Shown here: positions 23,614 to 32,662 of the stretch, one piece after another
Layout of the letters: each line of letters starts with the position of its first letter
Position numbering within the stretch: the stretch's first letter is position 1
Assembly: GCA_938005265.1 (NCBI GenBank)
Contig: CALLOA010000155.1
Location: 1-47,311, forward strand
Direction: 5' to 3'
Origin: an uncultured Granulosicoccaceae bacterium
GTDB taxonomy: Bacteria > Pseudomonadota > Gammaproteobacteria > Granulosicoccales > Granulosicoccaceae
Length of the DNA: 47,311 bases
Translations under genes and position numbers: made by a program
The notes under the pieces: model-generated
What the model was told of the DNA's origin: nothing
Database searches by the model: none
The model's input: the letters and a program-made list of their open reading frames with translations, nothing else

Positions 23614-24954
23614 TTACTGCGCCAGAGGCTTTTCACCACTGTAGTAACCTGCTTCTTCAAGCACAGCTTCCATACGCTTACCTAGCTCCTCGGCACCCTC
23701 TTCGGTGCTGACTTCGCCAAGCATAATCTTGGAACCCCATTCCTGAACGATTTCTGTAATTTCAGGCCATTCAGCAAACCGCGGTCGAAATTCCGGCACA
23801 CCATCCTGCCAGCTCTCAACAAGTGCTGGAACAAAATCATATTTTTCAGCAACACCATCTTGCTCATAAACAGATTGACGCGCTGGTACACCGCCACGCT
23901 CGAGGTATTCCAGCGCGTTGGCTTTAGATGTTACCCACTGAATGAATAGCCAGGACGCAGCCCGCTCTTTCTCGTCAGCCTGTGCAGCAACAGCTAGGGA
24001 GAAGCCACCCAAAGCCGGTTTGCGACCAGCCGGTCCACTGGGTTCCGGTGCAATCTTCAGACAATCGGCAACCTTGGATGTATCCGGGCTTTTCAGTGTT
24101 GAGTAGAACGCTGACCACTCAGTCAACATGGCCACATCGCCTTGAGCCAATGCATTTACAGCTTCAGCATGGTCGTATGCCACAATACCTTCGGGCATAT
24201 ACTGCATCAGATCCTGACGGAATTTCAGCCCTGCCTGGCTCTCAGCAGACATGAGGTTAGACTTGAAATCATCATCCAGGAACGAACCTCCGAATGGCCA
24301 CAATACTCTTGCGAAACTGTCAGCAGACTGTGTTTCATTACGCTTTGATTGCAAGGCAAAGGCGTACTTGCCATCTTTGGTTAATGCAGGGCCGTAAGTG
24401 TCCTTGAGTTCAGACCAGGTTCCTGGAGGGCCATCAAAACCCGCATCCTTCAGCATACACTCGTTGTAAAAAAGTAACCCGGAGTAATTGTCAAACGGCA
24501 GTCCGTAAACTTCTCCGTTCCAGCCACCAAAGGCATTCAGTACGAGTGGGAAAAAATCATCGATATCGAGATCAGGATCAGCGAGCTCGGGGTTCGACGT
24601 AAACTCAGAAATGGGCAATAACCAGTCGTTTTCGGCGAAATTTCCGATCCAGACCAGATCAATCAAGGCAATATCAAGATCGCCATTGGCAACAAAATCT
24701 CGCACTTGCTCACCCAGCGCATTTTCATAAGGGTGTTTAATTATGTTTATTTTGATTCCGGTTTTTTCTTCAAATTCCGGCAGCATTGCTTCAGCAGCCT
24801 CGTATCCGGGGCGCAACAGAAACACTACATCAACGGTTGTTCCAGCATACGGTTTTGCAGCTTCTTCCAGAGTCCATGCGCCTGCTGTGCCGATAACACC
24901 TAACCAACAGGTGCCAGCTACAAGCAGAGACCGCAGCGTTGGGTTTAACTTCAT
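23614..24954 (-). CDS. ABC sugar/polyol substrate-binding protein, family 1
   Basis: This 446-residue periplasmic protein has a signal peptide of about 26 residues (basic start, hydrophobic core, GTAGA before the mature part). The mature protein has the extracellular binding protein family 1 layout: ETVF-like strand VDVVFLLRPGYEAAEAMLPEFEEKTGI, GLPFDNYSGLLFYNECMLKDAGF and GGFSLAVAAQADEKERAASWLFIQW. A strong Shine-Dalgarno (GGAGGT) lies just before ATG 24954. It is the first gene of the minus arm, divergent from the ATPase gene. The ligand is probably a pentitol or hexitol. Confidence 0.93.
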   Translation of the reverse strand: MKLNPTLRSLLVAGTCWLGVIGTAGAWTLEEAAKPYAGTTVDVVFLLRPGYEAAEAMLPEFEEKTGIKINIIKHPYENALGEQVRDFVANGDLDIALIDLVWIGNFAENDWLLPISEFTSNPELADPDLDIDDFFPLVLNAFGGWNGEVYGLPFDNYSGLLFYNECMLKDAGFDGPPGTWSELKDTYGPALTKDGKYAFALQSKRNETQSADSFARVLWPFGGSFLDDDFKSNLMSAESQAGLKFRQDLMQYMPEGIVAYDHAEAVNALAQGDVAMLTEWSAFYSTLKSPDTSKVADCLKIAPEPSGPAGRKPALGGFSLAVAAQADEKERAASWLFIQWVTSKANALEYLERGGVPARQSVYEQDGVAEKYDFVPALVESWQDGVPEFRPRFAEWPEITEIVQEWGSKIMLGEVSTEEGAEELGKRMEAVLEEAGYYSGEKPLAQ

Positions 24955-25030
24955 GACTACCTCCTTCTTGGCGGACGAATTACAAGTGGTTACAACTGAA
25001 AACTACGAATTTATTCTCGAAAAAACTATT

Positions 25031-25044
25031 GTAACGTCCGTTAT
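25031..25044. promoter_or_regulatory. Near-palindrome in the divergent polyol promoter region
   Basis: GTAACG and CGTTAT flank TC in the 165-bp spacer between the divergent binding protein and ATPase genes, matching at 5 of 6 positions. It is a candidate operator for the SorC-type regulator encoded in the minus arm. The support is symmetry and position only. Confidence 0.3.
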
Positions 25045-25119
25045 ACTTATGTAAATTCGGGTTGTAGTCAACAAGAAATAGTATTTTTTCTATGGAATTT
25101 TTCATATGGTACATAGCCC

Positions 25120-26196
25120 GTGGCTAAAGTATCTCTCACAGGTGTAGACAAGTTTTACGCAAGCACCCAAGCACTTTCCGACGTTTCGCTGGAAATTGAA
25201 GATGGTGAATTTGCCGTTTTTGTCGGGCCATCGGGTTGTGGCAAGTCAACGTTGTTGCGAGCCATAGCCGGCCTGGAGCGAATCAATACAGGTGCAATCC
25301 ATATCGACTCTCAGGACGTCACGCAAGTCGCGCCATCGGAGCGTGACGTCGCGATGGTGTTTCAGACCTACGCTCTGTATCCGCATATGACAGTCCAGGC
25401 CAACATGGAATTCGGCATGAAAGTGAATGGTGTGGCAGCTGACATTCGACGTGAAAAAGTACTTGAAGCCGCAAGAATTCTGCAGCTGGAAGACTTTTTG
25501 GGGCGAAAACCCGCGCAGCTCTCCGGTGGCCAGCGACAACGCGTTGCCATTGGTCGCGCTATCGTCAAAGACCCCAAAGTTTTCCTGTTTGACGAACCTC
25601 TATCCAATCTGGATGCAAAGCTTCGCATCCAGATGCGCATAGAACTGGAAGCTCTGCACAAACAGCTCGGGGCAACGATGATCTATGTGACCCACGATCA
25701 GGTTGAGGCCATGACTATGGCTGACAAAATTGTGGTTCTGAATAATGGTGTGGTTGAACAAATGGGACCACCGCTGGAACTCTACAAAAATCCCTGCAAT
25801 GAGTTCGTCGCTGGTTTCCTTGGTTCGCCCAGCATGAATTTTGTCCCGGTAGATACGCAAAACCAGCAAATCAAGCTCGGCAGTGTGCCCATACCAATAC
25901 AGGAACACGGAAACAACACTGCAACTCTGGGAATACGACCGGAACATCTGGAGATCTGCAACGCTGACATGGGTTTATTGAATGTCAAAGTGCAAGTCAA
26001 GGAATCTCTGGGTGGTGAAGCCTATCTATACACTCTCCACGAAGAGACACAAACAACACTTGTCGTTAAAACCGATGGCGAGGACCCAAGGCTCAGTGAA
26101 GACATCATCGGTCTGCAATTCCCACCTTCGCGGGTGCATCTGTTCGACAGCGATGGGGTAGCCCTAAACCACCGACAAGAGGCCAGCTCCGCGTGA
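25120..26196 (+). CDS. ABC sugar/polyol transporter ATP-binding protein (UgpC/MalK/SmoK-type)
   Basis: This 358-residue ATPase energises the importer encoded divergently. Walker A is GPSGCGKST, the signature [15 protein letters not shown], and Walker B VFLFDEPLSNLD with the H-loop THDQVEAMT. A C-terminal OB-type regulatory domain (from about residue 240, IRPEHLEI) is present as in MalK. The start is GTG 25120, forced by a TAG codon two codons upstream; there is no clear Shine-Dalgarno. Its stop overlaps the next gene by 4 bp (GTGA). Confidence 0.94.
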   Translation: MAKVSLTGVDKFYASTQALSDVSLEIEDGEFAVFVGPSGCGKSTLLRAIAGLERINTGAIHIDSQDVTQVAPSERDVAMVFQTYALYPHMTVQANMEFGMKVNGVAADIRREKVLEAARILQLEDFLGRKPAQLSGGQRQRVAIGRAIVKDPKVFLFDEPLSNLDAKLRIQMRIELEALHKQLGATMIYVTHDQVEAMTMADKIVVLNNGVVEQMGPPLELYKNPCNEFVAGFLGSPSMNFVPVDTQNQQIKLGSVPIPIQEHGNNTATLGIRPEHLEICNADMGLLNVKVQVKESLGGEAYLYTLHEETQTTLVVKTDGEDPRLSEDIIGLQFPPSRVHLFDSDGVALNHRQEASSA

Positions 26197-26993
26197 ACGA
26201 AGTTGTTGAGAATGCTGAAGGCAAAATGAAGGACTGGGTTTCACGGTTTTCCTTGCAAGGGCGCACTGCACTGGTAACCGGAGCATCAAGGGGGATAGGT
26301 TATAAAATATGCGAAGTATTCGCCGATGCCGGAGCCGATATCGTAGCAGTAGCCCGGGATTCCAAAGAGTTAGCCAAGGTTGCCAAAGTGGTGGAATCAC
26401 ATCAGCGCCAATGCCTGACTCACACCTGTGATCTAGCAGTTCCAGACCAGATTTCTGCCATGTGCGCAGCCGTTGCCGAACAAACCCGGGTTGATATTTT
26501 AGTGAACAATGCCGGTGTTGCATTGGTCGCCCCGGCACTGGAACTTTCAGTGGAAGAATGGGATGCAACCATGTCGATTAATGTTCGTTCAGCATTCTTG
26601 CTTTCCAAACTGCTGGCACCTGCCATGATCGAACAACGATGGGGAAAAATAATCAATATTTCATCACAGGCTGGTGTGGTGGGATTTGAAGAACACGTTG
26701 CCTACTCCTCATCCAAAGCTGCCATGAATGCGCTAACGCGAGGCTTGATGTGCGAATGGGCACGACACAATATTCAAGTCAACGCTATTTGCCCGACTGT
26801 AGTTCTCACTGACATGGGCAAGACAGTTTGGGGGCCTGAAGAAAAAAGTGCCCCTGTACTAAGCCGCACACCATTAGGGCGTTTCGGGGAACCGGTTGAG
26901 GTTGCTGACATGGCACTGTATCTGGCTTCACCGGCATCCGGTCTCGTCAATGGTGAAACCTTACTGTTGGATGCAGGATATTCTGCGGTCTGA
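26193..26993 (+). CDS. Short-chain dehydrogenase/reductase, polyol dehydrogenase-like
   Basis: This 266-residue NAD(P)-dependent oxidoreductase has a Rossmann motif TGASRGIG, NNAG after the fourth strand, and a catalytic Ser with Y-S-S-S-K (INISSQAGV and VAYSSSKAAM). The C-terminus closes with GRFGEPVEVADMALYLASPAS. The closest families by feel are gluconate 5-dehydrogenase and D-threitol/xylitol dehydrogenases. The start is GTG 26193, coupled to the ATPase stop; ATG 26226 is an alternative that still precedes the fold. It probably oxidises the imported polyol or a derived ketose. Confidence 0.9.
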   Translation: MNEVVENAEGKMKDWVSRFSLQGRTALVTGASRGIGYKICEVFADAGADIVAVARDSKELAKVAKVVESHQRQCLTHTCDLAVPDQISAMCAAVAEQTRVDILVNNAGVALVAPALELSVEEWDATMSINVRSAFLLSKLLAPAMIEQRWGKIINISSQAGVVGFEEHVAYSSSKAAMNALTRGLMCEWARHNIQVNAICPTVVLTDMGKTVWGPEEKSAPVLSRTPLGRFGEPVEVADMALYLASPASGLVNGETLLLDAGYSAV

Positions 26994-27061
26994 TGCTGTA
27001 TTGGTAACACCAGTATTTCGACAAGAGTATGGCTTTCCAACTTATTTAGCATTGTGACTAT

Positions 27062-28090
27062 ATGAATACAGCAGCCTTCATACATGGCGTCAGGGATATC
27101 AGGATAGGCAACATCGAGCCAGGCTTTGCTGACAATAATTCTGCGCTGGTCGACATTGTCTCTGTTGGTGTCTGTGGCAGCGATTTGCATTACTACAAAG
27201 ATGGTGGCATTGGCAGTGCGCTTATTAAAGCGCCATTTGTGCCGGGGCATGAATTCTCGGCACGTCTGACATCAGATATCGATTCTTCAAAATTAAAGCG
27301 TGGGCAACTCGTTGCGGTTGACCCGTCACTACCTTGCAATCGTTGCGAATGGTGTGAAAAAGGCCATCACAACCTGTGTCCTGATGTGGTGTTCCTGGGT
27401 GCTCCTCCCCATCACGGGGCTTTGACTCAGCAACTCAAAGTACCTATACAAAGTATCATTCCCATACCTGACATCATGAGCGCTGATCAGGCGGCCATGC
27501 TGGAACCTTTGGGTGTTTGTATTCATGCAATAGATCTCGCCAAACCAAGACTGCTGGAAAGTGTTGCTGTGCTTGGTTGTGGCCCGATTGGCCTGGGCAT
27601 CATTCAGCTACTTCAACTCAGTGGTTGTGGTGACATTTTCGCCATAGACCCGCAACGGCATCGCAGAACATTGGCGAAGAAATTGGGTGCAACGCATGTC
27701 GGAGAAAATATTGAAGCCGTACTCGACAACAACGGTGCCAACGGATGCCACCTGGTAATTGAAGCCACGAATTCTCCTGCAGGCTTTCAGGATGCAGTTA
27801 ATGCCTCAAGGATTGGCGGGCGACTTGTACTTGCAGGCATACCAGATGGCAATACCTACGACTCATTGTCTGCCGCAGATGCTCGACGTCGCGGGTTGAC
27901 GGTCAAGTTTTCGCGTCGTATGGGGAATGTCTATCCAAGGGCGATAGATCTTGTGGCAACAGGCAAGGTAGATGTTGATGAATTGATTAGTCATCACTTT
28001 CCGTTACAAGGCGTTGCTGAAGCCTTCGCCATGCAGGCTGATGAAACAGAAGGCTTAATAAAGAGCATTATTTGCCCGGGTCAAGAATAG
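27062..28090 (+). CDS. Zinc-dependent medium-chain dehydrogenase, sorbitol/xylitol/idonate type
   Basis: This 342-residue MDR enzyme binds catalytic zinc through CGSD and PGHEF, and structural zinc through four Cys in CNRCEWCEKGHHNLC. The NAD-binding segment reads VAVLGCGPIGLGIIQLL. The overall pattern fits L-idonate 5-dehydrogenase and sorbitol/xylitol dehydrogenases. In this locus it likely oxidises a polyol at C2 to the ketose used by XylB. It is 68 bp after the SDR gene and overlaps nothing. Confidence 0.92.
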   Translation: MNTAAFIHGVRDIRIGNIEPGFADNNSALVDIVSVGVCGSDLHYYKDGGIGSALIKAPFVPGHEFSARLTSDIDSSKLKRGQLVAVDPSLPCNRCEWCEKGHHNLCPDVVFLGAPPHHGALTQQLKVPIQSIIPIPDIMSADQAAMLEPLGVCIHAIDLAKPRLLESVAVLGCGPIGLGIIQLLQLSGCGDIFAIDPQRHRRTLAKKLGATHVGENIEAVLDNNGANGCHLVIEATNSPAGFQDAVNASRIGGRLVLAGIPDGNTYDSLSAADARRRGLTVKFSRRMGNVYPRAIDLVATGKVDVDELISHHFPLQGVAEAFAMQADETEGLIKSIICPGQE

Positions 28091-28152
28091 GTACTGCCGG
28101 GTCTTGCAAAGCCTGCAAGACCATTTGCGATCAATTTCTCGGAGAGACAGCA

Positions 28153-29001
28153 ATGCAAGGATTTGGCGTACACACCAGTATGTGGACCATGCACTGGGAT
28201 CGCAATGGTGCAGCGCAAACAATACCATCCGCAGCTAAATACAAGATGGATTTTATTGAAATTGCGCTGCTCAACACAGCCATTGTCGATACTGCGCACA
28301 CACGTGACTTACTTGATCAACATGAAATGCGCTGTGTATGTTCATTGGGCCTACCTGAAAAAAGCCGGGCTAGCGTAAATCCAGCAAGTGCTGTTGAATA
28401 TTTAAAAGAGGCCATTGATACTGCCGCCGAAATGGGTGCTGAGGCACTAAGCGGGGTGACGTATGGTGGAATTGGCGAGCGTACCGGCCAGCCACCGACT
28501 GAAAAGGAATACGACAACGTCACCAGAGCAATGCAAGCTGTGGCTGATCACGCCAAAACAAAAAACATGGCATTTGGTATCGAACCGGTCAATCGCTACG
28601 AAAGCCATCTGGTGAATACGGGTTGGCAGGCACGTGATCTAATCGAACGAATAGGTTCAGACAACATTTTTATTCATCTGGACACTTATCATATGAACAT
28701 AGAAGAGAAAGGTGCGGCCAACGGGATACTGGATGCTCGTGAGCATCTACGCTATATCCACCTGAGTGAAAGCGACCGCGGAACACCTGGAGAAGGTTGC
28801 TGCGACTGGGATGAAATTTTTGCAACCCTGTCAGCAATAAATTTCAAGGGTGGGCTGGCCATGGAGAGCTTTATCAACATGCCACCAGAAATTGCCCGCG
28901 GATTAGCTGTGTGGCGGCCAGTCGCCCCTTCATTTGAATCAGTCATGGACAATGGCCTACCTTTTCTACGCAATAAAGCAGCGCAATACCGGCTCATCTA
29001 G
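28153..29001 (+). CDS. Sugar epimerase/isomerase of the xylose isomerase-like TIM barrel (tagatose 3-epimerase type)
   Basis: This 282-residue protein should epimerise a free ketose at C3 using a divalent metal. Candidate ligands are Glu in FGIEPVNRYE, Asp in HLDTYHMN, His in YIHLSES and Glu in AMESFINM, the pattern of D-tagatose/D-psicose 3-epimerases. ATG 28153 with GGAG 8 nt upstream is preferred over the longer frame from 28072. As the last gene of the plus arm it may convert D-ribulose or another ketopentose to D-xylulose for XylB, which would widen the polyols that can be used. Confidence 0.85.
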   Translation: MQGFGVHTSMWTMHWDRNGAAQTIPSAAKYKMDFIEIALLNTAIVDTAHTRDLLDQHEMRCVCSLGLPEKSRASVNPASAVEYLKEAIDTAAEMGAEALSGVTYGGIGERTGQPPTEKEYDNVTRAMQAVADHAKTKNMAFGIEPVNRYESHLVNTGWQARDLIERIGSDNIFIHLDTYHMNIEEKGAANGILDAREHLRYIHLSESDRGTPGEGCCDWDEIFATLSAINFKGGLAMESFINMPPEIARGLAVWRPVAPSFESVMDNGLPFLRNKAAQYRLI

Positions 29002-29122
29002 TTACGAGTGCACATTCCTTAATGGAATGGAATGGAAAGGGACACCCATAATCAACTTATAATTAAAAAACACAAACAAAAGACCGCTCAGAATTCCATC
29101 AAATTATGAGCACCCTAATACT

Positions 29123-30340
29123 TCATGAATTTAAAACTTTTATAAATCGATCGATTTCAGATTCCGTATTAAAGTAGTGAACAGATGCTCTGACCACGGC
29201 CGTCAGCTCTCTTTGTTGAAATGAAACCAGAGTACCAGACCCATCCGATACTGACACGTTAATCCCCTGATCTGACATCAGCGACTTGATAGCTGCAGCC
29301 GATTGATTATCACTGATAAAAGTCACAATTCCGCATTGCTCAGCACCTTCATCAGTCACCGTTATCCTCGGGCTTCCAGCAAGTTCTGCACGCAGTTTCG
29401 TGGCAAGTTTGTAGATACGATCACGAATATTTTCAAGACCAATATCCAATGCATAGTCAATCGCCACACTTAACCCATACTTGCCAGCAAAATGCTGTTC
29501 CCAATTTTCGAATTTCTTTGCATCTTCTCGCAATACGTACTCAGTGGGGGAGACGAGGTCTGCAGCGTGCTGATCGAGAAATACCGGTTCCATGAAATTC
29601 AATCTGCTCTGGCGTACGTAGAGCAATCCGGTAGCTCTGGGTCCACGCAAGTATTTTCGCCCTGTCAGTGACAGAAAATCACAGCCAATAGTTTCAACAT
29701 CAAGTGGCATGTGGCCGGCACTCTGACAGGCATCAAGCAAATACGGTATTCCTGCTTTATTTGTTATTCGGCCAATCGCTGCAACTGGATTAACCAGCCC
29801 TCCTCCGGTAGGGATATGTGAAACGGCGATGAGTTTAACCCTGTCATCAATCAAGTCTTCTAATGCATTACAGTCCAGCTGCCCAGTGCTATCGTTTGGC
29901 ACATGCACGATCTCGACACCTGTTCGATTCGCGAGTTGCCGGTAGGCAATCACATTGCTGCCGTATTCAGCAACTGATGTGAGAATTCTGTCTCCTTTGC
30001 TAAATGGTATGGAGTAGAAGGCCATTTGCCAGGCTCTCGTCGCGTTTTCCAGAAACGCAATTTCCGAGGCCGAACAATTTAATAGCCTTGCACCCGAGCT
30101 GTATACCCGTTCAAGCTGCTCGGCATAAGCCGCTGCTGTCTCGTATCCACCTATTTTTTCTTCGCTTTCAAGGAAACTTTTAAGCGCATTGGCTACAGGA
30201 CGCGGCATCAGCGAAGAACCCGCGTTGTTGAAGTGCAGAACGTTGTTACATCCCAACGTGTCGTTTCGTAATTCTTCTACGTTTATCGTCATGTTGTGTA
30301 GTCTATCACTAACAAAATGACACCCATTTTTGGTGCACAA
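29123..30340 (-). CDS. Class V aminotransferase-fold PLP enzyme (cysteine desulfurase/EgtE-like)
   Basis: This 405-residue fold type I PLP enzyme has LHFNNAGSSLMPRPV at the N-terminus, FLENATRAWQMAF, SHIPTGGGLVNPV and YLLDACQSAGHMPLD. The PLP-lysine region reads DFLSLTGRKYLRGPRATGLLYVR. The class includes cysteine desulfurases, isopenicillin epimerases and C-S lyases such as EgtE; no reactive Cys loop of IscS is seen. TTG 30340 follows a strong AAGGAGGG by about 6 nt and is taken as the start; ATG 30292 is an alternative 16 codons in. It lies 46 bp downstream of an unknown gene on the same strand. The substrate is unknown. Confidence 0.78.
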   Translation of the reverse strand: MCTKNGCHFVSDRLHNMTINVEELRNDTLGCNNVLHFNNAGSSLMPRPVANALKSFLESEEKIGGYETAAAYAEQLERVYSSGARLLNCSASEIAFLENATRAWQMAFYSIPFSKGDRILTSVAEYGSNVIAYRQLANRTGVEIVHVPNDSTGQLDCNALEDLIDDRVKLIAVSHIPTGGGLVNPVAAIGRITNKAGIPYLLDACQSAGHMPLDVETIGCDFLSLTGRKYLRGPRATGLLYVRQSRLNFMEPVFLDQHAADLVSPTEYVLREDAKKFENWEQHFAGKYGLSVAIDYALDIGLENIRDRIYKLATKLRAELAGSPRITVTDEGAEQCGIVTFISDNQSAAAIKSLMSDQGINVSVSDGSGTLVSFQQRELTAVVRASVHYFNTESEIDRFIKVLNS

Positions 30341-30386
30341 GCATTCCCTCCTTTGTGGGAAAATTAGTGAGAAGCATTACTTAAAC

Positions 30387-30968
30387 TTAGTCAAAACCAA
30401 AATTTAGCGCTGCGGAATTGTTTGATCTGTGCGCATCAGACAATGGGGGATTTTTAAAAAAAACATCTGCACTATACGGCACGTGTTCAACAGAGTAGCC
30501 GGCAAATTCTCTTATCGCCTCCAAGGCAGCATCTGTTCTTTCAAAACAAAGTCTGAATCTGTCGTCGTTCCATTCAGCGCCAAGAAATATGTCGACATAG
30601 GCGAACGTTACATAGTCAAAGCGCAAGTTGACAAAGCGTTCCACAGCCCACTTCCAGTAACTATCCCCTATTTCGCTATCACCACAGATTTTTCTCATCA
30701 AGTCTTGTGAGCTATATAAATTTTCTATTGCCTTTTTGCTTGTCGTGTAGGGAACAGTCAAATTGACTGAACTCATACCTAATGTAGTATCAAACTCGAA
30801 ATTCAGATAAGACAAATCGGTAACATCAAAACAAAAGAACCAGGGTATCGGGAGCCTGTACACTCCAGTCGCAACACCTGCATATTCGGAACGAGTGGGG
30901 CTTTTGCCAATATTGAAGAAATCGGCATGTTGAATTGATGTGTTATAAAAATAAGCGTCATTTGACAT
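30387..30968 (-). CDS. Unknown 193-residue protein
   Basis: ATG 30968 has GGAG 7 nt upstream; the open frame reaches 30986. The protein has no signal peptide, few Cys, and is rich in aromatic residues (FYNTSIQHADFF, PWFFCFDVTDLSYLNFEF, DSYWKWAVERFVNLRFDYVTFAYVD). It ends with an acidic/Asn tail. No family is recognised. It directly precedes the class V PLP enzyme and probably forms an operon with it; a substrate-binding or partner protein is conceivable. Confidence 0.65.
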   Translation of the reverse strand: MSNDAYFYNTSIQHADFFNIGKSPTRSEYAGVATGVYRLPIPWFFCFDVTDLSYLNFEFDTTLGMSSVNLTVPYTTSKKAIENLYSSQDLMRKICGDSEIGDSYWKWAVERFVNLRFDYVTFAYVDIFLGAEWNDDRFRLCFERTDAALEAIREFAGYSVEHVPYSADVFFKNPPLSDAHRSNNSAALNFGFD

Positions 30969-31122
30969 AGCGTATCTCCGCATCAATTACTGCAGTTGCT
31001 TACCCACCAGATTCAACTTTAGTCGGATAAGATTTCCCAAAAGTATAATCTATCCTGGTCGGGGCTAACTGGCCAGGATATTGATATGATAACGATACCA
31101 TTCTCTATACCCGGTTATCACT

Positions 31123-31902
31123 ATGGTTTTCGGACTTCTTAATAAACAACCTGTCATCGATCCCTCGTCATCTGAATGGATTTTTAACGCCTATGACTGG
31201 GTACTGCAGAATTTTGACGCCAGCCTGTTTTATAACAATACCGTGCTGGTGTGCCCAACCAATGAGTTTTTTCCGGGCAAGTCGAGCAGTGCTCAAGAAA
31301 TGGCGGAATCTATCTTTGAGCGCGTCAAGGGCTACGCGGGTGTCAGTCACTGGCCTACTCTTGTGCAAGATCAAAGTATGTGTCAGCTAACAGAGTCTCA
31401 GCAGGTTCATATACAGGGAGCGTTGCGCGGACCTGCAGGTATTGCCGATGAATCAGTTGACAACTCTCAACGGCTGGTGATCCCTTATAACCCCCAACAA
31501 ATAAATAATCCTGAAGGGATGATTGCCACCTATGCGCATATTCTGTCGTTTCACATGGGGCGGATGAGCAAGACCCCTCCTCCCGGCGGTTTAGATTACT
31601 GGCCTCAAGCCACCGAGTTGTTGGCAGTCTTTCTCGGATTTGGTTTGATGTTTGCCAATAGTGCCTATAACTTTCGAGGTGGTTGCGGTAGTTGTTATAA
31701 CCCCTACGCGCAGCGTGACGCCTACCTCTCTGAAGCGGAAACCACCTATGCCCTGGCCCTATTCTGCCACTTAAAAGGTATCCCCAAGTCGGACGTGACA
31801 CCGCACTTAAAGGGTCATCTGCGTGGTATTTACCGTAAATCTATCAAGGAGATTTCAGAAAAGGTTCAAGAGCTTAATCTCCTTAAGGAGCTGCCCGCAT
31901 AA
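31123..31902 (+). CDS. Zincin-like conserved protein with altered HExxH motif
   Basis: This 259-residue soluble protein has no signal peptide. The middle reads MIATYAHILSFHMGRM, where related bacterial proteins I recall carry AHELGHxL. About 35 residues later come ATELLAVFLGFGLMFANSAYNFRGGCGSC and a helical C-terminus. The layout is that of a gluzincin-type metal site in which the catalytic Glu is replaced by Ile, although two His and a downstream Glu remain. It may be a non-catalytic relative. It stands alone between convergent/divergent neighbours. Confidence 0.6.
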   Translation: MVFGLLNKQPVIDPSSSEWIFNAYDWVLQNFDASLFYNNTVLVCPTNEFFPGKSSSAQEMAESIFERVKGYAGVSHWPTLVQDQSMCQLTESQQVHIQGALRGPAGIADESVDNSQRLVIPYNPQQINNPEGMIATYAHILSFHMGRMSKTPPPGGLDYWPQATELLAVFLGFGLMFANSAYNFRGGCGSCYNPYAQRDAYLSEAETTYALALFCHLKGIPKSDVTPHLKGHLRGIYRKSIKEISEKVQELNLLKELPA

Positions 31903-31939
31903 CAAGTGATAAGCCATTGAAATATACCTATTGAACGAA

Positions 31940-32536
31940 TTATTTTAATAGCTCAGCGAGTATACCCAAGTCAGGCAGTGTCACTTTTGATGTATCAGGA
32001 CATGAAGCAGCATTGCGCTCGGTCTCATTCATTAGCAGGCTGGCATAACCATGAACGATGCTCCAAACTAAAATTTCCGTTTGTTCTCGCTGGTCTTCAT
32101 TCATTTTTTTTTCATCGAACAAAGGGTGAACAATGCCTATTAACTGCTGATAGGCATCGCCGGAACTGATTTGTAAACGCGGGTTCTCAAAATCCAGCGG
32201 TGTTGATGAAAACATTAACTCAAAGAGCCGCGGTTCTTTAATAGAAAAGTCGACATAAGCTTGACAGACTTTTTGTAAGCGCACCTTTGGAGACTCATGC
32301 ACTACATTTTTATATTCTGCCTGTAAAGCTGTTGCAAACTCACCATAAGCGATCGCGGCCAGTTCAGTAAGTAATCCACGTAGTGATTTGAAATGATGAG
32401 TGGGTGCTGCATGCGAGACACCGGCATGAGCCGCACAAGCGCGTAAGGTAAGACCATGAATTCCTTTTTCATTCAGCACTACACGCGCTGACTGCAACAA
32501 CGCGTTTGCCAGATCACCATGATGATAATCTCCCAT
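31940..32536 (-). CDS. TetR-family transcriptional regulator
   Basis: This 198-residue repressor has an N-terminal helix-turn-helix: LLQSARVVLNEKGIHGLTLRACAAHAGVSHAAPTHHFKSLRGLL, with SHAAPTHHF as recognition helix (the more common form is SxxxxYxHF). The C-terminal helical domain binds an unknown ligand. ATG 32536 is preceded by GAGAGAG; the open frame reaches 32593. It diverges from two membrane protein genes, whose promoter carries a 15-bp palindrome that it very probably binds. Confidence 0.92.
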   Translation of the reverse strand: MGDYHHGDLANALLQSARVVLNEKGIHGLTLRACAAHAGVSHAAPTHHFKSLRGLLTELAAIAYGEFATALQAEYKNVVHESPKVRLQKVCQAYVDFSIKEPRLFELMFSSTPLDFENPRLQISSGDAYQQLIGIVHPLFDEKKMNEDQREQTEILVWSIVHGYASLLMNETERNAASCPDTSKVTLPDLGILAELLK

Positions 32537-32601
32537 AAACTCTCTCTTGGATTGTTTAGCCAAAAGCACAATGCAGCCAAAACCGCCACGCACCCTGCAT
32601 C

Positions 32602-32630
32602 TTGACCTTGTAAAGTTATCAGACTACCAT
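32602..32630 (+). promoter_or_regulatory. Sigma-70-like promoter of the ABA4-like operon
   Basis: TTGACC (32602-32607), a 17-bp spacer and TACCAT (32625-32630) match -35 and -10 elements. It points towards the membrane protein gene starting at 32663. A TTGTAAAG half-site (32608-32615) lies in the spacer. Confidence 0.6.
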
Positions 32631-32632
32631 AT

Positions 32633-32647
32633 CTTTACATTGTAAAG
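32633..32647. promoter_or_regulatory. 15-bp palindromic operator, probable TetR site
   Basis: CTTTACA-T-TGTAAAG is a perfect palindrome directly downstream of the -10 element. The half-site TTGTAAAG is repeated 32 bp upstream at 32608-32615, three helical turns away. A repressor bound here would block the promoter at 32602-32630 and could also control the divergent tetR gene. Confidence 0.65.
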
Positions 32648-32662
32648 AATGGAGTCGCACCA

